The notes: generated by a model from the sequence alone, not told the origin. A DNA stretch of 64,000 nucleotides from Peteryoungia algae (GCF_030369675.1 NZ_CP128477.1:434001-498000), one strand, 5' to 3'. Positions 1 through 10,659 are shown, counted from the first letter of the stretch. A program made the numbers and translations.

Positions 1-116
1 CGCCCGGTGCATCCCCGCCCTGACGCAAAAACACTTGCCTTCCATGATATGGCGTGGTTTGACCGCGTTTCTGTTCGGCCAGCAGCCGCAATCACATTCA
101 AGATCGGATCAGACCC
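1..116. other. leader upstream of ribH, possible end of an upstream gene
   Basis: No complete gene lies here. The third forward frame meets a TGA at 21-23, which could be the last codon of a gene cut by the window edge; in rhizobia riboflavin synthase often precedes ribH, but too little sequence is present to judge. The rest is leader of ribH. Confidence 0.3.
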
Positions 117-575
117 ATGGGAAACAAGACGGCTTCGCCGCATTTGCTGATCGTCGAGGCACGCTTCTACGACGACATGTCTGACGCCCTTCTGGACGGT
201 GCCAAGCACGCACTCGAAGAGGCAGGCGCGACCTTCGACCTCATCACCGTTCCCGGCGCCCTCGAAATCCCGCCGGCCATCGCCATGGCGCTTGATGCCA
301 TGGATGACGAGGGGACGCAGTATGACGGCTTTGTCGCGCTCGGCATGGTCATTCGCGGTGAAACCTATCACTTCGACATCGTCGCCAACGAATCCTCGCG
401 TGCCCTGATGGATCTCGCTGTCTCGGAATCGCTCGCCATCGGCAACGGCATCATGACCGTCGAGAATGACGAACAGGCCTGGGCGCGCGTCAAGCGCAGC
501 GACAAGGACAAGGGCGGCTTTGCAGCCCGCGCTGCACTGACCATGATCGAACTGAAGCAGAAGCTGGGTGGCTGA
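117..575 (+). CDS. ribH: 6,7-dimethyl-8-ribityllumazine synthase
   Basis: Cytosolic enzyme of riboflavin synthesis that condenses 5-amino-6-ribitylamino-uracil with 3,4-dihydroxy-2-butanone 4-phosphate. The 152-residue length fits the family. The substrate-binding stretch GALEIP and the conserved block [10 protein letters not shown], whose His is the usual proton-transfer residue, followed by [10 protein letters not shown], are all visible. The ATG at 117 gives the expected start. The stop codon is immediately followed by the start codons of nusB, an arrangement common in alphaproteobacteria, so the two are probably co-transcribed. Riboflavin supply reappears at 43 kb, where an FMN riboswitch precedes ribN. 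Confidence 0.95.
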   Translation: MGNKTASPHLLIVEARFYDDMSDALLDGAKHALEEAGATFDLITVPGALEIPPAIAMALDAMDDEGTQYDGFVALGMVIRGETYHFDIVANESSRALMDLAVSESLAIGNGIMTVENDEQAWARVKRSDKDKGGFAARAALTMIELKQKLGG

Positions 576-578
576 GTG

Positions 579-1055
579 ATGACGGGCGAAGACAAGCAGA
601 TGAAGCCGGCAAACCAACGTGGCGCAGCCCGCCTCGGCGCTGTGCAGGCTCTGTATCAGATGGATATCGCCGGATCCGGCGTTCTCGAGGTCGTGGCCGA
701 ATACGAAGCGCATCGTCTTGGCCAGGAAGTCGACGGCGAAACCTATCTCAAGGCGGATGCCTCGTGGTTCCGCTCGATCGTGGCTGGCGTCGTGCGTGAC
801 CAGACCAAGATCGACCCGATGATCCGCGCCGCGCTGCAGGACGACTGGTCGCTGTCGCGCATGGACAGCACGGTTCGCGCCATTCTGCGTGCGGGCACCT
901 TCGAATTGATCGAGCGCAAGGATGTGCCCATTGCGGTCATCGTAACGGAATATGTCGAGATCGCGCAGGCCTTCTTCCCCGACGACGAGCCGAAGCTGGT
1001 GAACGCCGTTCTCGACCGCATTGCAAAGCAGGTTCGCGCCCCGGCGCAAAAATAG
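579..1055 (+). CDS. nusB: transcription antitermination factor NusB
   Basis: All-helical RNA-binding protein that joins the NusB-NusE complex on boxA of rRNA leaders and prevents early termination. The family motifs [19 protein letters not shown] near the N terminus and [10 protein letters not shown] with [10 protein letters not shown] toward the end are present. A GTG at 576 abuts the ribH stop and an ATG follows at 579. I prefer 579, giving 158 residues, because related rhizobial proteins start with a similar short charged leader; an internal ATG at 601 is also possible. Translational coupling to ribH is likely. Confidence 0.93.
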   Translation: MTGEDKQMKPANQRGAARLGAVQALYQMDIAGSGVLEVVAEYEAHRLGQEVDGETYLKADASWFRSIVAGVVRDQTKIDPMIRAALQDDWSLSRMDSTVRAILRAGTFELIERKDVPIAVIVTEYVEIAQAFFPDDEPKLVNAVLDRIAKQVRAPAQK

Positions 1056-1065
1056 GAACGGACGA

Positions 1066-2292
1066 ATGAGTGCAGCGACTGAGGCAGGGCTGGACGGACA
1101 AATCTTGACAGCCCGGCGCAATGTCGGACTGCTCGCGGTGGCCCAGGCGATCCTGGGCTCCGCTCCGCCTCTCGCTTTCGCCGTCGGCGGCCTTGCCGGT
1201 TTTCAGATGCTCGGTGCCGACAAGTCGCTGGCAACGGCACCGCTGACGGGCTTCAATGTCGGCGTGGCCTTGGGCGCAATTGTCGTGGCGGCTGCCTCCC
1301 GCGTTCTTGGCCGCCGCGAAAGCTTCATGGTCGGAGCGCTGATGGGCGCCCTTGGCAGCGCGCTCGCCGCCTTCGCCCTCATCCAGTCCAATTTCTGGAT
1401 CTTCGCCTTTTCGCTGATGCTGATGGGCATTTCCGGCGGCTTCACCCAGAAGATCCGCTTTGCCGCCGCCGATGCCTCGCCGAGCTTTTACAAAGGCAAG
1501 GCCATTTCCTGGATCCTGGCGGCCGGCATCATCTCGGCGATCGTCGGGCCACAGATCGCGATCTGGCTCAAGGACGCACTGGCACCCGTCACCTTTGCCG
1601 GCGCCTTTCTCGGCATGGTGCCGCTGCTCCTCTGCGCCATCGCCGTTCTCTTCTTCCTGAAATTGCCGACGATCGCCGAGAAGAAGGCAGAAGCCACGGG
1701 GCCGACGCGGCCACTGAGGGAAATCGTCATGACGCAGCGCTTCATGACCGGCATGATCTGCGGCATCAGTTCCTATGCTTTGATGACCTTCATGATGACC
1801 GGTGCGCCGCTCGCCATGGTCATCGGCTGCGGCTTCTCATCAGAACTGGCGACCCTCGGCATCCAGTGGCATGTCATCGCCATGTTCGCTCCGAGTTTCT
1901 TCACCGGCGTGTTGATCACCCGTTTCGGAGCCGAGAAGGTCGTGGCCGCCGGCCTGCTCATCCTCATGGCCTGTGCCGTTGTCGCGCATACGGGCATCGA
2001 ACTCTGGAATTTCTGGGGTGCGCTCGTCCTGCTCGGTATCGGCTGGAACTTCGGCTTTATTGGAGCGACGGCCATCGTCGCCTCCAGCTACCGTCCGGCA
2101 GAGGCCGACAAGGTGCAAGGCTTCCATGACATCATCCTGTTTTCGACTGTTGCGCTTTCGTCTTTTTCCTCCGGCAAGGTCTTCACCGCTTTTGGCTGGT
2201 CCGTGATGAACCTGGTCATCTGGCCGGTGACGATCCTCTGCCTTGTGCTGGTCCTTCTCCAGCTCCGCGCAGCCGCCCGCAGACCCGCCTAG
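1066..2292 (+). CDS. MFS transporter
   Basis: Inner-membrane protein of 408 residues with about twelve hydrophobic segments and a cytoplasmic loop near the middle (charged stretch around residues 205-225), typical of the major facilitator superfamily. Between helices 2 and 3 is the short basic loop RVLGRRES, a weak version of the superfamily signature. It starts with ATG 11 bases after the nusB stop and probably belongs to the ribH-nusB transcription unit. The start at 1066 avoids an N-terminal extension overlapping nusB. The substrate cannot be read from the sequence. Confidence 0.8.
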   Translation: MSAATEAGLDGQILTARRNVGLLAVAQAILGSAPPLAFAVGGLAGFQMLGADKSLATAPLTGFNVGVALGAIVVAAASRVLGRRESFMVGALMGALGSALAAFALIQSNFWIFAFSLMLMGISGGFTQKIRFAAADASPSFYKGKAISWILAAGIISAIVGPQIAIWLKDALAPVTFAGAFLGMVPLLLCAIAVLFFLKLPTIAEKKAEATGPTRPLREIVMTQRFMTGMICGISSYALMTFMMTGAPLAMVIGCGFSSELATLGIQWHVIAMFAPSFFTGVLITRFGAEKVVAAGLLILMACAVVAHTGIELWNFWGALVLLGIGWNFGFIGATAIVASSYRPAEADKVQGFHDIILFSTVALSSFSSGKVFTAFGWSVMNLVIWPVTILCLVLVLLQLRAAARRPA

Positions 2293-2446
2293 GTTCCCTG
2301 CAAGCTGCGAAATATGCGTACTTGACGCGATGAAAAGCGCAACGCAATCTCGCCTCGCGTCGACGAGGTCTCGGAGGAGGGGGCCTGAGTCTGCGAGTCA
2401 TGGCCCGCGATGAGTGAGGCGCGGGCAATACGGGAGGGTATTGCGA

Positions 2447-4585
2447 ATGACGGTTCTTCTAGGCGTAATATTATGCGGGCTTCTGTCCGTGGTCTACGCG
2501 GTCTGGGCGACACGCTCGGTTCTCGCCGCAGATCAGGGCAATGACCGAATGCAGGAAATCGCAGGTTATATTCGCGAGGGCGCGCAGGCTTACCTCACTC
2601 GGCAATACCTGACCATCGCGATCGTTGGCGCCGTCGTATTCGTCGGTACATGGCTTCTTCTCTCCGGCACGGCTGCCATCGGCTTCATGATCGGCGCCGT
2701 GCTCTCCGGCGCTGCCGGCTTCATCGGCATGCATGTCTCTGTCCGCGCCAATGTGCGCACCGCGCAAGCCGCATCCCACAGCCTCGCGGCCGGTCTCGAC
2801 ATCGCCTTCAAGTCGGGCGCAATCACCGGCATGCTGGTGGCCGGTCTCGCCCTTTTGGGTGTCTCCATCTATTTCTACATCCTGACCGTGATCCTCGGCC
2901 ATGAAAGTGGCTCGCGCGACGTGATCGACGCCCTCGTGGCCCTCGGCTTCGGCGCCTCGCTGATCTCGATCTTCGCGCGTCTCGGCGGCGGCATCTTCAC
3001 GAAGGGCGCCGACGTTGGCGGTGACCTCGTCGGCAAGGTCGAAGCCGGCATTCCCGAAGACGATCCGCGCAATCCGGCCACCATTGCCGACAATGTCGGC
3101 GACAATGTCGGTGATTGCGCCGGCATGGCAGCCGACCTGTTCGAGACCTATGCCGTGTCGGTTGTCGCCACCATGGTTCTGGCCGCAATCTTCTTTGCCG
3201 GTTCCGCGGTGCTCGACATTGCAATGATCTATCCGCTCGCGATCTGCGGCGCCTGCATCATCACCTCGATCATCGGCACCTTTTTCGTCAAGCTCGGCAC
3301 CAGCGGTTCGATCATGGGCGCGCTGTACAAGGGCCTGATCGTCACAGGGCTTCTGTCTGTCGGTGGTCTGGCGCTGGCAACCTCGCTCACCATCGGCTGG
3401 GGCTCGATCGGCACGGTCGCCGGGATGGACATCACCGGGATGAACCTCTTCATCTGCGGTGTTCTCGGCCTCGTCGTCACGGCCCTGATTGTCGTCATTA
3501 CCGAATACTACACCGGTACGAACAAGCGTCCGGTCAACTCGATCGCCCAGGCCTCGGTCACCGGTCACGGCACCAATGTCATTCAGGGCCTGGCCGTGTC
3601 GCTGGAATCGACGGCGCTTCCGGCGATCGTCATCGTCGGCGGCATCATCGCGACCTACCAGTTCGCCGGCCTCTTCGGCACAGCGATAGCAGTCACCACC
3701 ATGCTCGGCCTTGCCGGCATGATCGTGGCCCTCGACGCCTTCGGCCCGGTCACGGACAATGCCGGCGGCATCGCTGAAATGGCGCACCTGCCGCCGGAAG
3801 TGCGCAAGTCCACCGATGCGCTCGACGCCGTCGGCAACACCACCAAGGCCGTCACCAAGGGTTACGCCATCGGTTCGGCCGGTCTCGGCGCCCTTGTGTT
3901 GTTCGCAGCCTATTCCAACGACCTGGCCTACTTCGCGGCGAACAGTGCCCAGTATCCCTATTTCGCCGACATGGGGCCGATCTCGTTCGATCTCTCCAAC
4001 CCTTATGTTGTAGCCGGTCTGATCTTCGGCGGTCTCATCCCCTACCTCTTCGGCGGCATCGCCATGACGGCCGTCGGCCGTGCAGCGGGCTCTATCGTCG
4101 AGGAAGTCCGTCGCCAGTTCCGGGAAAAGCCAGGCATCATGCAGGGCACCGAAAAGCCGGACTACGGCCGGGCCGTTGATATCCTGACCCGCGCGGCGAT
4201 CAAGGAAATGATCGTCCCCTCGCTGCTGCCGGTTCTGGCCCCGCTCGTTGTCTATTTCGGCGTGCTTCTCATCTCCGGCTCCAAGGCGTCGGCCTTTGCG
4301 GCACTCGGCGCCTCGCTGCTCGGCGTCATCGTCAACGGCCTCTTCGTCGCCATTTCGATGACCTCGGGCGGCGGTGCCTGGGACAATGCCAAGAAGAGCT
4401 TCGAGGATGGCTTCATCGACAAGGATGGCGTCAAGCACCTGAAGGGTTCGGACGCCCACAAGGCATCCGTCACGGGCGACACGGTCGGTGATCCCTACAA
4501 GGATACGGCCGGACCGGCGGTGAACCCGGCGATCAAGATCACCAACATCGTGGCGCTCCTGCTTCTGGCCGTTCTGGCAGGCTGA
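2447..4585 (+). CDS. hppA: K+-insensitive proton-pumping pyrophosphatase
   Basis: Integral membrane pump that hydrolyses pyrophosphate and exports protons, building proton motive force and removing PPi. The 712-residue, highly hydrophobic chain has the catalytic signatures [18 protein letters not shown], the acidic block [12 protein letters not shown] and the C-terminal GGAWDNAKK. The sequence GNTTKA, with Lys where K+-dependent enzymes have Ala, assigns it to the K+-insensitive class. The ATG at 2447 is preceded by GGGAGGG. A TTGACG hexamer at 2322 is a possible -35 element. A strong terminator follows. Confidence 0.96.
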   Translation: MTVLLGVILCGLLSVVYAVWATRSVLAADQGNDRMQEIAGYIREGAQAYLTRQYLTIAIVGAVVFVGTWLLLSGTAAIGFMIGAVLSGAAGFIGMHVSVRANVRTAQAASHSLAAGLDIAFKSGAITGMLVAGLALLGVSIYFYILTVILGHESGSRDVIDALVALGFGASLISIFARLGGGIFTKGADVGGDLVGKVEAGIPEDDPRNPATIADNVGDNVGDCAGMAADLFETYAVSVVATMVLAAIFFAGSAVLDIAMIYPLAICGACIITSIIGTFFVKLGTSGSIMGALYKGLIVTGLLSVGGLALATSLTIGWGSIGTVAGMDITGMNLFICGVLGLVVTALIVVITEYYTGTNKRPVNSIAQASVTGHGTNVIQGLAVSLESTALPAIVIVGGIIATYQFAGLFGTAIAVTTMLGLAGMIVALDAFGPVTDNAGGIAEMAHLPPEVRKSTDALDAVGNTTKAVTKGYAIGSAGLGALVLFAAYSNDLAYFAANSAQYPYFADMGPISFDLSNPYVVAGLIFGGLIPYLFGGIAMTAVGRAAGSIVEEVRRQFREKPGIMQGTEKPDYGRAVDILTRAAIKEMIVPSLLPVLAPLVVYFGVLLISGSKASAFAALGASLLGVIVNGLFVAISMTSGGGAWDNAKKSFEDGFIDKDGVKHLKGSDAHKASVTGDTVGDPYKDTAGPAVNPAIKITNIVALLLLAVLAG

Positions 4586-4602
4586 GGCCGCGCACAATAA
4601 GA

Positions 4603-4632
4603 AAGACCGCGGAAGGCGCCTTCCGCGGTCTT
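4603..4632. terminator. bidirectional hairpin between hppA and bamE
   Basis: A perfect 30-base palindrome (15-base arms, AAGACCGCGGAAGGC and its complement) lies between the convergent genes hppA and bamE. It ends in TT on each strand with only a short T tract, so it is best read as a shared terminator. Confidence 0.7.
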
Positions 4633-4680
4633 GTCATGTCTGCGCTCCGGTGGACAGTGAAGTCCCCCGGGGAGGTGGCC

Positions 4681-5169
4681 TTACTGGCCGCCGAGAATAT
4701 TGCGGACGCTGTTGGCTGCACCGCCGCCGCCGGCAAGCAGCTGCTGCAGGAAGGTAAGGTCGCGACCGCCGGTCGGGGTCGTCCGGGAAATCGAGTCGAA
4801 TACCTTGCCGTCCTGCAGGGTATAATTGGCGCGCTGCGCCACGACGCCGTCCTTGTCGAAGTAGATCGCCAGGATCTGCTGATCGACAAGGCGCTGCTTC
4901 ATGAAGGCCACGGTCCGGGTCCGCTTCTGGGAGATGTAGTAGAAGACCTCACCGTCGAAGGTCGCGGTGGTCGACGGTGTGCCGAGCGAGAGCAGCACCT
5001 GTTCGCGGCTCGAGCCGACCGGCACGAGATCGAGCGCGGCCTGGTCGACGACATAGCCGTTGTGGAAGACCTCGGAGGTTTGGCAGGCGGAAAGGCCCAG
5101 GGTAACGGCAACAGCAAGTGCGGTCGCGCTCAGGAGCTTCCTGTCCGACTTGAAAATCCGAATGTCCAC
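4681..5169 (-). CDS. bamE: outer membrane protein assembly factor BamE (SmpA/OmlA) lipoprotein
   Basis: Small outer-membrane lipoprotein that stabilises the BAM complex for beta-barrel insertion. After a short basic N terminus come a hydrophobic stretch and the lipobox LSAC, then the SmpA/OmlA domain with VGSSREQVLLSLGTPS and FYYISQKRTRTVAF. The tail is Gly/Ala-rich. Upstream in-frame ATGs at 5199 and 5184 exist, but GGGAGA sits seven bases before the GTG at 5169, so I take that start (162 residues). In alphaproteobacteria bamE commonly lies opposite the ubiquinol-cytochrome c chaperone gene, as here. Confidence 0.9.
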   Translation of the reverse strand: MDIRIFKSDRKLLSATALAVAVTLGLSACQTSEVFHNGYVVDQAALDLVPVGSSREQVLLSLGTPSTTATFDGEVFYYISQKRTRTVAFMKQRLVDQQILAIYFDKDGVVAQRANYTLQDGKVFDSISRTTPTGGRDLTFLQQLLAGGGGAANSVRNILGGQ

Positions 5170-5424
5170 GCAAACGTCTCCCATGACTGTCGATGGCACT
5201 TAAAATGCCGGATCGCTTCTGCGCATAGCATTGTGGCCTTTCCGGGGAAAGCTGCCGCAATGAAGGCGTTGCCGTTTTCTCGGTCATTCTGCCACGAGAT
5301 GCGGCATCGGGGCCGGAGTTCGGCATTGCAATTCACGCCTGCTTCGGTAAACCAGCTTTCGCAATCATGCAACATGACCACGTCCGGGCTCACCACTTCG
5401 GTCGGCTCTTTTTGGTGGAATTGG

Positions 5425-5964
5425 ATGGTATTCGGCTTTTTTAGGCAGAAAAGAAACAATCAGGTGATCGTCGAGCGCCAGTATGGCGCTCTGACGGAGG
5501 CCGCGCGCACGCCTGCCTTTTATCTCGACATGCATGTGCCCGACACCGTGATCGGCCGTTTCGAACTGCTGACGATCATGTTGATCCTGTATTTTCGCCG
5601 CACGGCGAAGTCCCCGCGCAGCGGCCAGGAGATCGCGCAGAACATCATCGATGCGTTTTTCGAGGATGTCGATCATTCGATCCGCGAGCTTGGCGTCGGC
5701 GATCCGGGCGTGCCCAAGCGCATGAAAAAGCTCGCCGGCATGTATTATGGCCGCCTCGAATCCTATGCCGGGGCGCTGGATCGCAGCGACCGGGCGGAGC
5801 TGGCCGCGGCGCTCAAGCGCAACATTCATCCCGACGGGGGCGAGACGGCACCCTCCATGCAGGCGCTGGCTGACTGGATGTTCGATGCCGAGCAGGCGCT
5901 AGCGACCCTGGATGAGAACGAGATTGAGACGGGCAGGGCCCGCATTGCCGTGCCCGGCGCCTGA
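5425..5964 (+). CDS. ubiquinol-cytochrome c chaperone (CBP3) family protein
   Basis: 179-residue protein of the family related to mitochondrial Cbp3/UQCC1, which assists biogenesis of cytochrome b of the bc1 complex. Visible family features are YGALTEAARTPAFY near the N terminus and DVDHSIRELGVGDPGVPKRM with KKLAGMYYGRLESY in the middle. An open frame continues far upstream but overlaps bamE on the other strand; the ATG at 5425 gives the expected MVFGFFRQ start. It is followed by the DUF177 gene, the usual partner in rhizobia. Confidence 0.88.
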   Translation: MVFGFFRQKRNNQVIVERQYGALTEAARTPAFYLDMHVPDTVIGRFELLTIMLILYFRRTAKSPRSGQEIAQNIIDAFFEDVDHSIRELGVGDPGVPKRMKKLAGMYYGRLESYAGALDRSDRAELAAALKRNIHPDGGETAPSMQALADWMFDAEQALATLDENEIETGRARIAVPGA

Positions 5965-6028
5965 GCAGCGTCCAGCGCTTTTGTGCGCAAACGCTTCGGG
6001 CCCGACGGCGAAACGAGGAATAGGGAAG

Positions 6029-6589
6029 ATGACGAGCAGCAATACGAAGGATGGCGGTGAATTCACCTATCTGGTGAAGGTCGGCCATATCTCTGCCAAT
6101 CCGGTCCGGGTGCACGTCGAGGCCGACGAGCGCGAGCGTGCGAACCTGGCGGATCTCTGGAGGGTGGAGGCCGTCAACCGGCTTTCCGCCGACCTGCAGA
6201 TCGCCCGCTGGAAGAAGGACGGCGTGCGTATCACGGGGCGTGTGTCGGGAGAACTCGTGCAGGCCTGCGTGGTGACCCTGGAGCCGGTGGTCACAACGGT
6301 CGAGCAGGAAATCGACCAGATCTACGTGCCGGAAGGCTCCAAGCTCGCCCGCATCGTGCTTGATGGCGCCGGTGAGATGGTGCTGGATCCCGACGGCCCT
6401 GATCTGCCGGAACAGTTCACCGGAGATACGATCGATGCAGGCGCTCTGGTCGCCGAATTTGCCGCCCTTGACATCGACCCGTATCCCAAGAAGGAGGGTG
6501 TGACCTTCCAGGAGCACATCGAAAGCAGGGATGAGGTGGACAAGAAGCCCTCGCCCTTCGCGGTCCTCAAGGACTGGAAAAAGGATTGA
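6029..6589 (+). CDS. DUF177 (YceD) family protein
   Basis: 186-residue soluble protein of the DUF177/YceD family. In many bacteria this gene precedes rpmF and plsX and its product is linked to 23S rRNA or ribosome biogenesis; here it lies directly before plsX. The conserved core is the segment with GRVSGELVQACVVTLEPV, containing the typical single Cys, followed by an acidic C-terminal half. ATG 6029 is preceded by AGGAATAGGGAAG. The rpmF gene that often sits between is absent. Confidence 0.85.
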   Translation: MTSSNTKDGGEFTYLVKVGHISANPVRVHVEADERERANLADLWRVEAVNRLSADLQIARWKKDGVRITGRVSGELVQACVVTLEPVVTTVEQEIDQIYVPEGSKLARIVLDGAGEMVLDPDGPDLPEQFTGDTIDAGALVAEFAALDIDPYPKKEGVTFQEHIESRDEVDKKPSPFAVLKDWKKD

Positions 6590-6690
6590 TCATCCCCCAT
6601 CTGCACCTGCGGGTGGGTTGTGTGCCGAGTGAAAAGCGCTATTTTGGCCGAAAATATCGCTGACCAGCGATGAAGAAGGGTCAGGTCTAA

Positions 6691-7737
6691 GTGATCAGAA
6701 TTTCTGTCGACGTCATGGGTGGAGACTTCGGTCCCGAAGTCGTCATCCCCGGAGCCGCCAAGGCACTCGAGCGTCATCCGGATGCCACCTTCCTTCTCTT
6801 CGGACAGCAGGAACGCTGCCTGCCGATCCTTGCGCAGTTTCCGAAGCTCAAGGAAAAGTCGACGTTCCACCACTGCGATATATCCGTCACCATGGACGAA
6901 AAGCCGAGCCAGGCGCTGCGTCGTGGCCGCTATGTCTCGAGCATGTGGCGATCCATCGAGGCGGTGAAGACCGGCCAGGCCGATGTTGTCGTCTCTGCCG
7001 GCAATACCGGCGCATTGATGGCCATGGCCAAGTTCTGCCTGCGCACCATGGCAACCATCGAACGCCCCGCGATCGCCGCCATCTGGCCGACGCTGTCTGG
7101 CGAGAGCATCGTGCTCGACGTCGGTGCGGGTATTGGGGCCGATGCCCAGCAATTGCTTGATTTCGCTGTCATGGGTGGTGCCATGGCACGCGCCCTGTTC
7201 GAAATCGAAAAGCCCATGGTCGGACTGCTCAATGTTGGCGTGGAAGAGATCAAGGGCCAGGAAGAGGTCAAGGAAGCCGGACGCCTGATCCGCGAAGCGG
7301 GTCTCGACACGATCGACTATTACGGCTTCGTCGAGGGCGACGACCTCGGCAAGGGGACCGTCGATGTGGTGGTGACGGAAGGCTTCACCGGCAATATTGC
7401 CCTGAAGACGGCTGAAGGCACGGCCAGGCAGATCGCCGAATATCTGCGTTCGGCCATGTCACGGACCTGGATGGCCAAGCTTGGTTACATTCTTGCCAAG
7501 GGTGCCTTCGACCGGCTTCGCGAGAAGATGGACCCCCGCAAGGTCAATGGCGGGGTCTTCCTCGGCCTGAACGGCATCGTCATCAAGAGCCATGGCGGCA
7601 CGGATGCCGAGGGATTTGCGGCGGCTCTGGACGTGGGCTATGACATGGCCCGGAACGGTCTCACGCAGAAGATCGAAAACGACTTGAAGAAATATCACGC
7701 GCGGCACCCGTCCCCGGCTGGCCCCGAAGCAGCGTGA
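6691..7737 (+). CDS. plsX: phosphate acyltransferase PlsX
   Basis: Peripheral membrane enzyme that converts acyl-ACP to acyl-phosphate, the first step of phosphatidic acid synthesis by the PlsX/PlsY route. The start [16 protein letters not shown] is the family N terminus; [17 protein letters not shown] and [18 protein letters not shown] are further signatures. The length (348) is normal. Translation begins at GTG 6691. It is 16 bases from fabH, and the two form the usual fatty-acid/phospholipid unit. A short inverted repeat (TCGCTG/CAGCGA around 6656-6669) precedes it. Confidence 0.95.
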   Translation: MIRISVDVMGGDFGPEVVIPGAAKALERHPDATFLLFGQQERCLPILAQFPKLKEKSTFHHCDISVTMDEKPSQALRRGRYVSSMWRSIEAVKTGQADVVVSAGNTGALMAMAKFCLRTMATIERPAIAAIWPTLSGESIVLDVGAGIGADAQQLLDFAVMGGAMARALFEIEKPMVGLLNVGVEEIKGQEEVKEAGRLIREAGLDTIDYYGFVEGDDLGKGTVDVVVTEGFTGNIALKTAEGTARQIAEYLRSAMSRTWMAKLGYILAKGAFDRLREKMDPRKVNGGVFLGLNGIVIKSHGGTDAEGFAAALDVGYDMARNGLTQKIENDLKKYHARHPSPAGPEAA

Positions 7738-7753
7738 AAGGTGGGAAACATCC

Positions 7754-8725
7754 ATGATCCGTTCTGTAGTTCGCGGTTTCGGAGCGTCGCTCCCGAAACG
7801 GGTGATGACCAATCGCGATCTCGAAAGCCTTGTTGAAACGTCGGACGAATGGATCGTCCAGCGAACAGGCATCAAGCAGCGCCATATCGCCGGTGAAGGC
7901 GAGACGACTGCCTCGCTCGGCGCAGCCGCTGCTGAGGAAGCGCTCGCCCGCGCCGGCCTGACCGCAGCCGACATCGATCTGATCATCTGTGCCACCTCGA
8001 CGCCGGACAACACATTCCCGGCGACGGCGGTGAACATCCAGAATCGCCTCGGCATGCATCACGGTTTCGCCTTCGATGTACAGGCCGTCTGCTCCGGCTT
8101 CGTCTATGCTGTGGCAACCGCCGATCTCTACATTCGTGGCGGCATGGCCAAGCGCGTGCTCGTCATCGGTGCGGAAACCTTTTCCCGTCTCCTGGACTGG
8201 ACCGATCGCACCACCTGCGTCCTCTTCGGTGACGGTGCCGGCGCTCTCATTCTGGAGGCTCAGGAAGGTGAGGGGACCATTGCCGATCGCGGCGTGCTGA
8301 CCTCGAACCTGCGCTCCGACGGCGTCCATCGCGAAAAGCTTTATGTCGACGGCGGTCCGTCGACCACGGGTACTGTCGGTCACCTGCGCATGGAAGGCCG
8401 TGAAGTCTTCAAGCATGCAGTGGGCATGATCACCGACGTGATCGAAGGGGCCTTCAACGCGACCGGCACGACGGCCGATGACGTCGACTGGCTCGTGCCG
8501 CACCAGGCAAACAAGCGCATCATCGACGGTTCCGCGAAAAAGCTCGGCATCCCCGACGCCAAGGTCGTGATCACCGTCGACAAGCACGGCAACACGTCCG
8601 CGGCTTCCATTCCGCTGGCGCTCGCCACCGCAGCCGGGGACGGTCGTATCAAGCAGGGAGACCTCGTCATGCTCGAAGCGATGGGCGGTGGCTTCACCTG
8701 GGGTGCGGTGCTGCTGCGCTGGTAG
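7754..8725 (+). CDS. fabH: beta-ketoacyl-ACP synthase III
   Basis: Condenses acetyl-CoA with malonyl-ACP to start type II fatty acid synthesis. The Cys-His-Asn triad is readable: Cys in AVCSGFVYA, His in VPHQANKRI and Asn in KHGNTSAAS. The 323-residue length matches the family. A ribosome site GGTGGG precedes ATG 7754. It follows plsX, so acyl-chain initiation and phospholipid precursor formation are co-expressed. Confidence 0.96.
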   Translation: MIRSVVRGFGASLPKRVMTNRDLESLVETSDEWIVQRTGIKQRHIAGEGETTASLGAAAAEEALARAGLTAADIDLIICATSTPDNTFPATAVNIQNRLGMHHGFAFDVQAVCSGFVYAVATADLYIRGGMAKRVLVIGAETFSRLLDWTDRTTCVLFGDGAGALILEAQEGEGTIADRGVLTSNLRSDGVHREKLYVDGGPSTTGTVGHLRMEGREVFKHAVGMITDVIEGAFNATGTTADDVDWLVPHQANKRIIDGSAKKLGIPDAKVVITVDKHGNTSAASIPLALATAAGDGRIKQGDLVMLEAMGGGFTWGAVLLRW

Positions 8726-8762
8726 CAATTTAAAACCCTAAAAATTGCGTGCCGACAAGCAC

Positions 8763-8791
8763 TTGACCGTCGCGGCCAAGGGCAATAGTCT
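8763..8791 (+). promoter_or_regulatory. probable sigma-70 promoter of ihfA
   Basis: TTGACC (8763-8768), a 17-base spacer and TAGTCT (8786-8791) fit the rhizobial CTTGAC-N17-CTATAT type. It lies about 45 bases before the ihfA start. Confidence 0.45.
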
Positions 8792-8834
8792 TTGCCCAAT
8801 TCAACAAGATCATTGATTTAGGCGGGCGAGAACT

Positions 8835-9173
8835 ATGGCCGGGAAGACAGTGACGCGTGCGGATCTGGCAGAATCAGTTTTTCGCAAGGTAGGTCTTTCC
8901 CGAACCGAGTCAGCCGAACTGGTCGAGACCGTTATCGACGAGATATGCAACGCGATCGTCCGCGGCGAATCCGTGAAGCTGTCCTCCTTTGCCACTTTCC
9001 AGGTTCGCAGCAAGAACGAGCGCATCGGCCGCAACCCGAAGACGGGCGAGGAAGTGCCGATTTCGCCACGCCGCGTCATGACCTTCAAGGCGTCCAACGT
9101 CCTGAAGCAGCGCATCCTGCGCGCCCATATCGCCCGCAAGGCCAAGCAGAAGCCCGTCAATCCGGCGGCCTGA
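8835..9173 (+). CDS. ihfA: integration host factor subunit alpha
   Basis: DNA-bending nucleoid protein that pairs with IhfB. The HU/IHF fold is evident: an N-terminal helical part ([20 protein letters not shown]), the beta-arm region [23 protein letters not shown] split by the conserved RNPKTGE with the intercalating Pro, and a C-terminal helix. At 112 residues it has a slightly longer basic tail than E. coli IhfA. The plsX-fabH-ihfA-merR order is conserved across alphaproteobacteria and supports the alpha rather than beta assignment. Confidence 0.93.
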   Translation: MAGKTVTRADLAESVFRKVGLSRTESAELVETVIDEICNAIVRGESVKLSSFATFQVRSKNERIGRNPKTGEEVPISPRRVMTFKASNVLKQRILRAHIARKAKQKPVNPAA

Positions 9174-9292
9174 TATCGGCCAAAACCGGTGGAGCATTCG
9201 CCCTCCGGTCACCGAGTGCTTGAAAAACCGTCCTCAAACCGTTGAAATATGAGCCGAGTCGCGCGCCCGCGTGACCGTCGAGGAGCGCCGTG

Positions 9293-9832
9293 ATGCAGTT
9301 GGACAAGAGCCCGGATGCTTTCCGCACCATCAGCGAGGTGGCGGATGATCTTGATCTGCCACAGCATGTCCTGCGCTTCTGGGAAACGCGTTTCCCGCAG
9401 ATCAAGCCGCTGAAGCGGGGCGGTGGTCGGCGCTATTACCGCCCTGATGATATCGAGCTTTTGAAGGGCATTCGCCACCTGCTCTATGACCAGGGCTATA
9501 CGATCAAGGGCGTCCAGAAGCTCCTGAAGACCAATGGCAACAAATTCGTCATGGCCGTTGCGACCGGCGATGTAGCCACGATGGAGGCGCTCGTCGCCGC
9601 CAGCGCTGCCAAGGGAGACGATCCCAAGGTCAATCTCGACGAGGACCAGGTCGTTGGCCGCCCAAAGGTGCGCACCAGCGGCCGGTTTTTCGGCTTGGTG
9701 GGAGGCGCCGGTGATGATGCGCCCGAGATCTCGGTCGGCAAGGGATCGGTCGGCAAGGAAGACCGCGCCCTGTTGCAGGAAGCGCTCTTCGACTTGCTCG
9801 AATGCAAGCGTCTGCTCGATCAGGTACGCTGA
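9293..9832 (+). CDS. MerR family transcriptional regulator
   Basis: 179-residue regulator. The first 70 residues form a MerR winged helix-turn-helix: [30 protein letters not shown], then [15 protein letters not shown]. The remainder is low-complexity and lacks the metal-binding Cys of classical MerR proteins, so it is not a metal sensor. GTG 9290 and ATG 9293 are adjacent; GAGGAGCG lies just upstream and I use the ATG. Its position after ihfA is conserved in rhizobia. The target genes are unknown. Confidence 0.85.
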   Translation: MQLDKSPDAFRTISEVADDLDLPQHVLRFWETRFPQIKPLKRGGGRRYYRPDDIELLKGIRHLLYDQGYTIKGVQKLLKTNGNKFVMAVATGDVATMEALVAASAAKGDDPKVNLDEDQVVGRPKVRTSGRFFGLVGGAGDDAPEISVGKGSVGKEDRALLQEALFDLLECKRLLDQVR

Positions 9833-9916
9833 CGCGCAATCCGGCAAACGTTCCCGAGTGGAACAGGAAAGCATCTCATGGCGTTCCGGAACCAAACGCA
9901 ATCCGCGCGAGGTTCC

Positions 9917-10345
9917 ATGAAACATATTCTGATATCGATCTCCATCCTGTCCCTTCTCGGCGCCATTCCGGCCCATGCCCAGGAAACGCTGGACAGACAG
10001 AAATCCGTTCCGGACGCCGCCGCCGAGGCGAGGCCCGCAACCGTGGAGGAGGCCTGCATCTTCGTCGCTGAGAGCATGTTGATGGTGAAGGACCTCAAGA
10101 TCGGCGTGGTCCAGTCCTTTCCCGAACTCGATCCGCCCGGTGCCCGTCTCACCTATTCAACCCGCTTGGATGCGGAACCGCAGAATGTGACTGACGAGAT
10201 CGAATGCCAGTTCGAAAGGGGTGCAGAGCCGCTTCAGGTGACCCGCTTCTGCATGGACTCAACCTGTTATGCCGCCAGCAGCGAAGAGCCGGAAGACCGC
10301 CGTCGCTTCGAGGAGATCCGGGCCCTGATGCAGCGGCTGGACTGA
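9917..10345 (+). CDS. hypothetical secreted protein
   Basis: 142-residue protein that I do not recognise. It begins MKHILISISILSLLGAIPAHA, a clear signal peptide with AHA before the cleavage site, so it should be periplasmic. The mature part contains four Cys residues (in EACIF, IECQF, RFCMD and TCYA), which could form two disulfides. A longer frame starts at 9878, but the signal peptide points to ATG 9917. It stands between the merR gene and tRNA-Pro. Confidence 0.6.
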   Translation: MKHILISISILSLLGAIPAHAQETLDRQKSVPDAAAEARPATVEEACIFVAESMLMVKDLKIGVVQSFPELDPPGARLTYSTRLDAEPQNVTDEIECQFERGAEPLQVTRFCMDSTCYAASSEEPEDRRRFEEIRALMQRLD

Positions 10346-10510
10346 GGGCACTGCATTTTTTCACACGCCTCGGAGTTTCCCCTTGCGCAGAAATAGCTGA
10401 CTGGCTAAAGGGAACGTGCTGTCGAACAGGTCGATTGTGTCAGGCATTTTCTGCAGAACATCAGTTCTCTGGGAATTTCTGGGCAGACGGTCTGATCGAT
10501 TTGCCGGTGA

Positions 10511-10587
<77 letters not shown>

Positions 10588-10592
10588 TTTGA

Positions 10593-10626
10593 AATAGCCA
10601 GCCCCCAAAGGCTGGCTATTTTTTTG
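10593..10626 (+). terminator. terminator of tRNA-Pro
   Basis: Hairpin AATAGCCAGCC / GGCTGGCTATT with a CCCAAA loop followed by a run of T, six bases after the tRNA end. Confidence 0.85.
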
Positions 10627-10659
10627 CTTGCACCACGGCAACGGGTTCAGCCGATTTGA

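Noticed and set aside
2471..4597. 708-codon frame opposite hppA
   Set aside because: The other strand encodes a fully recognisable pyrophosphatase; the long shadow frame follows from GC-rich third positions and its product is Arg/Asp/His-rich with no domain.
8805..8820. IHF self-binding site upstream of ihfA (AATCAATGATC on the minus strand)
   Set aside because: The TTR half of the consensus is out of register.
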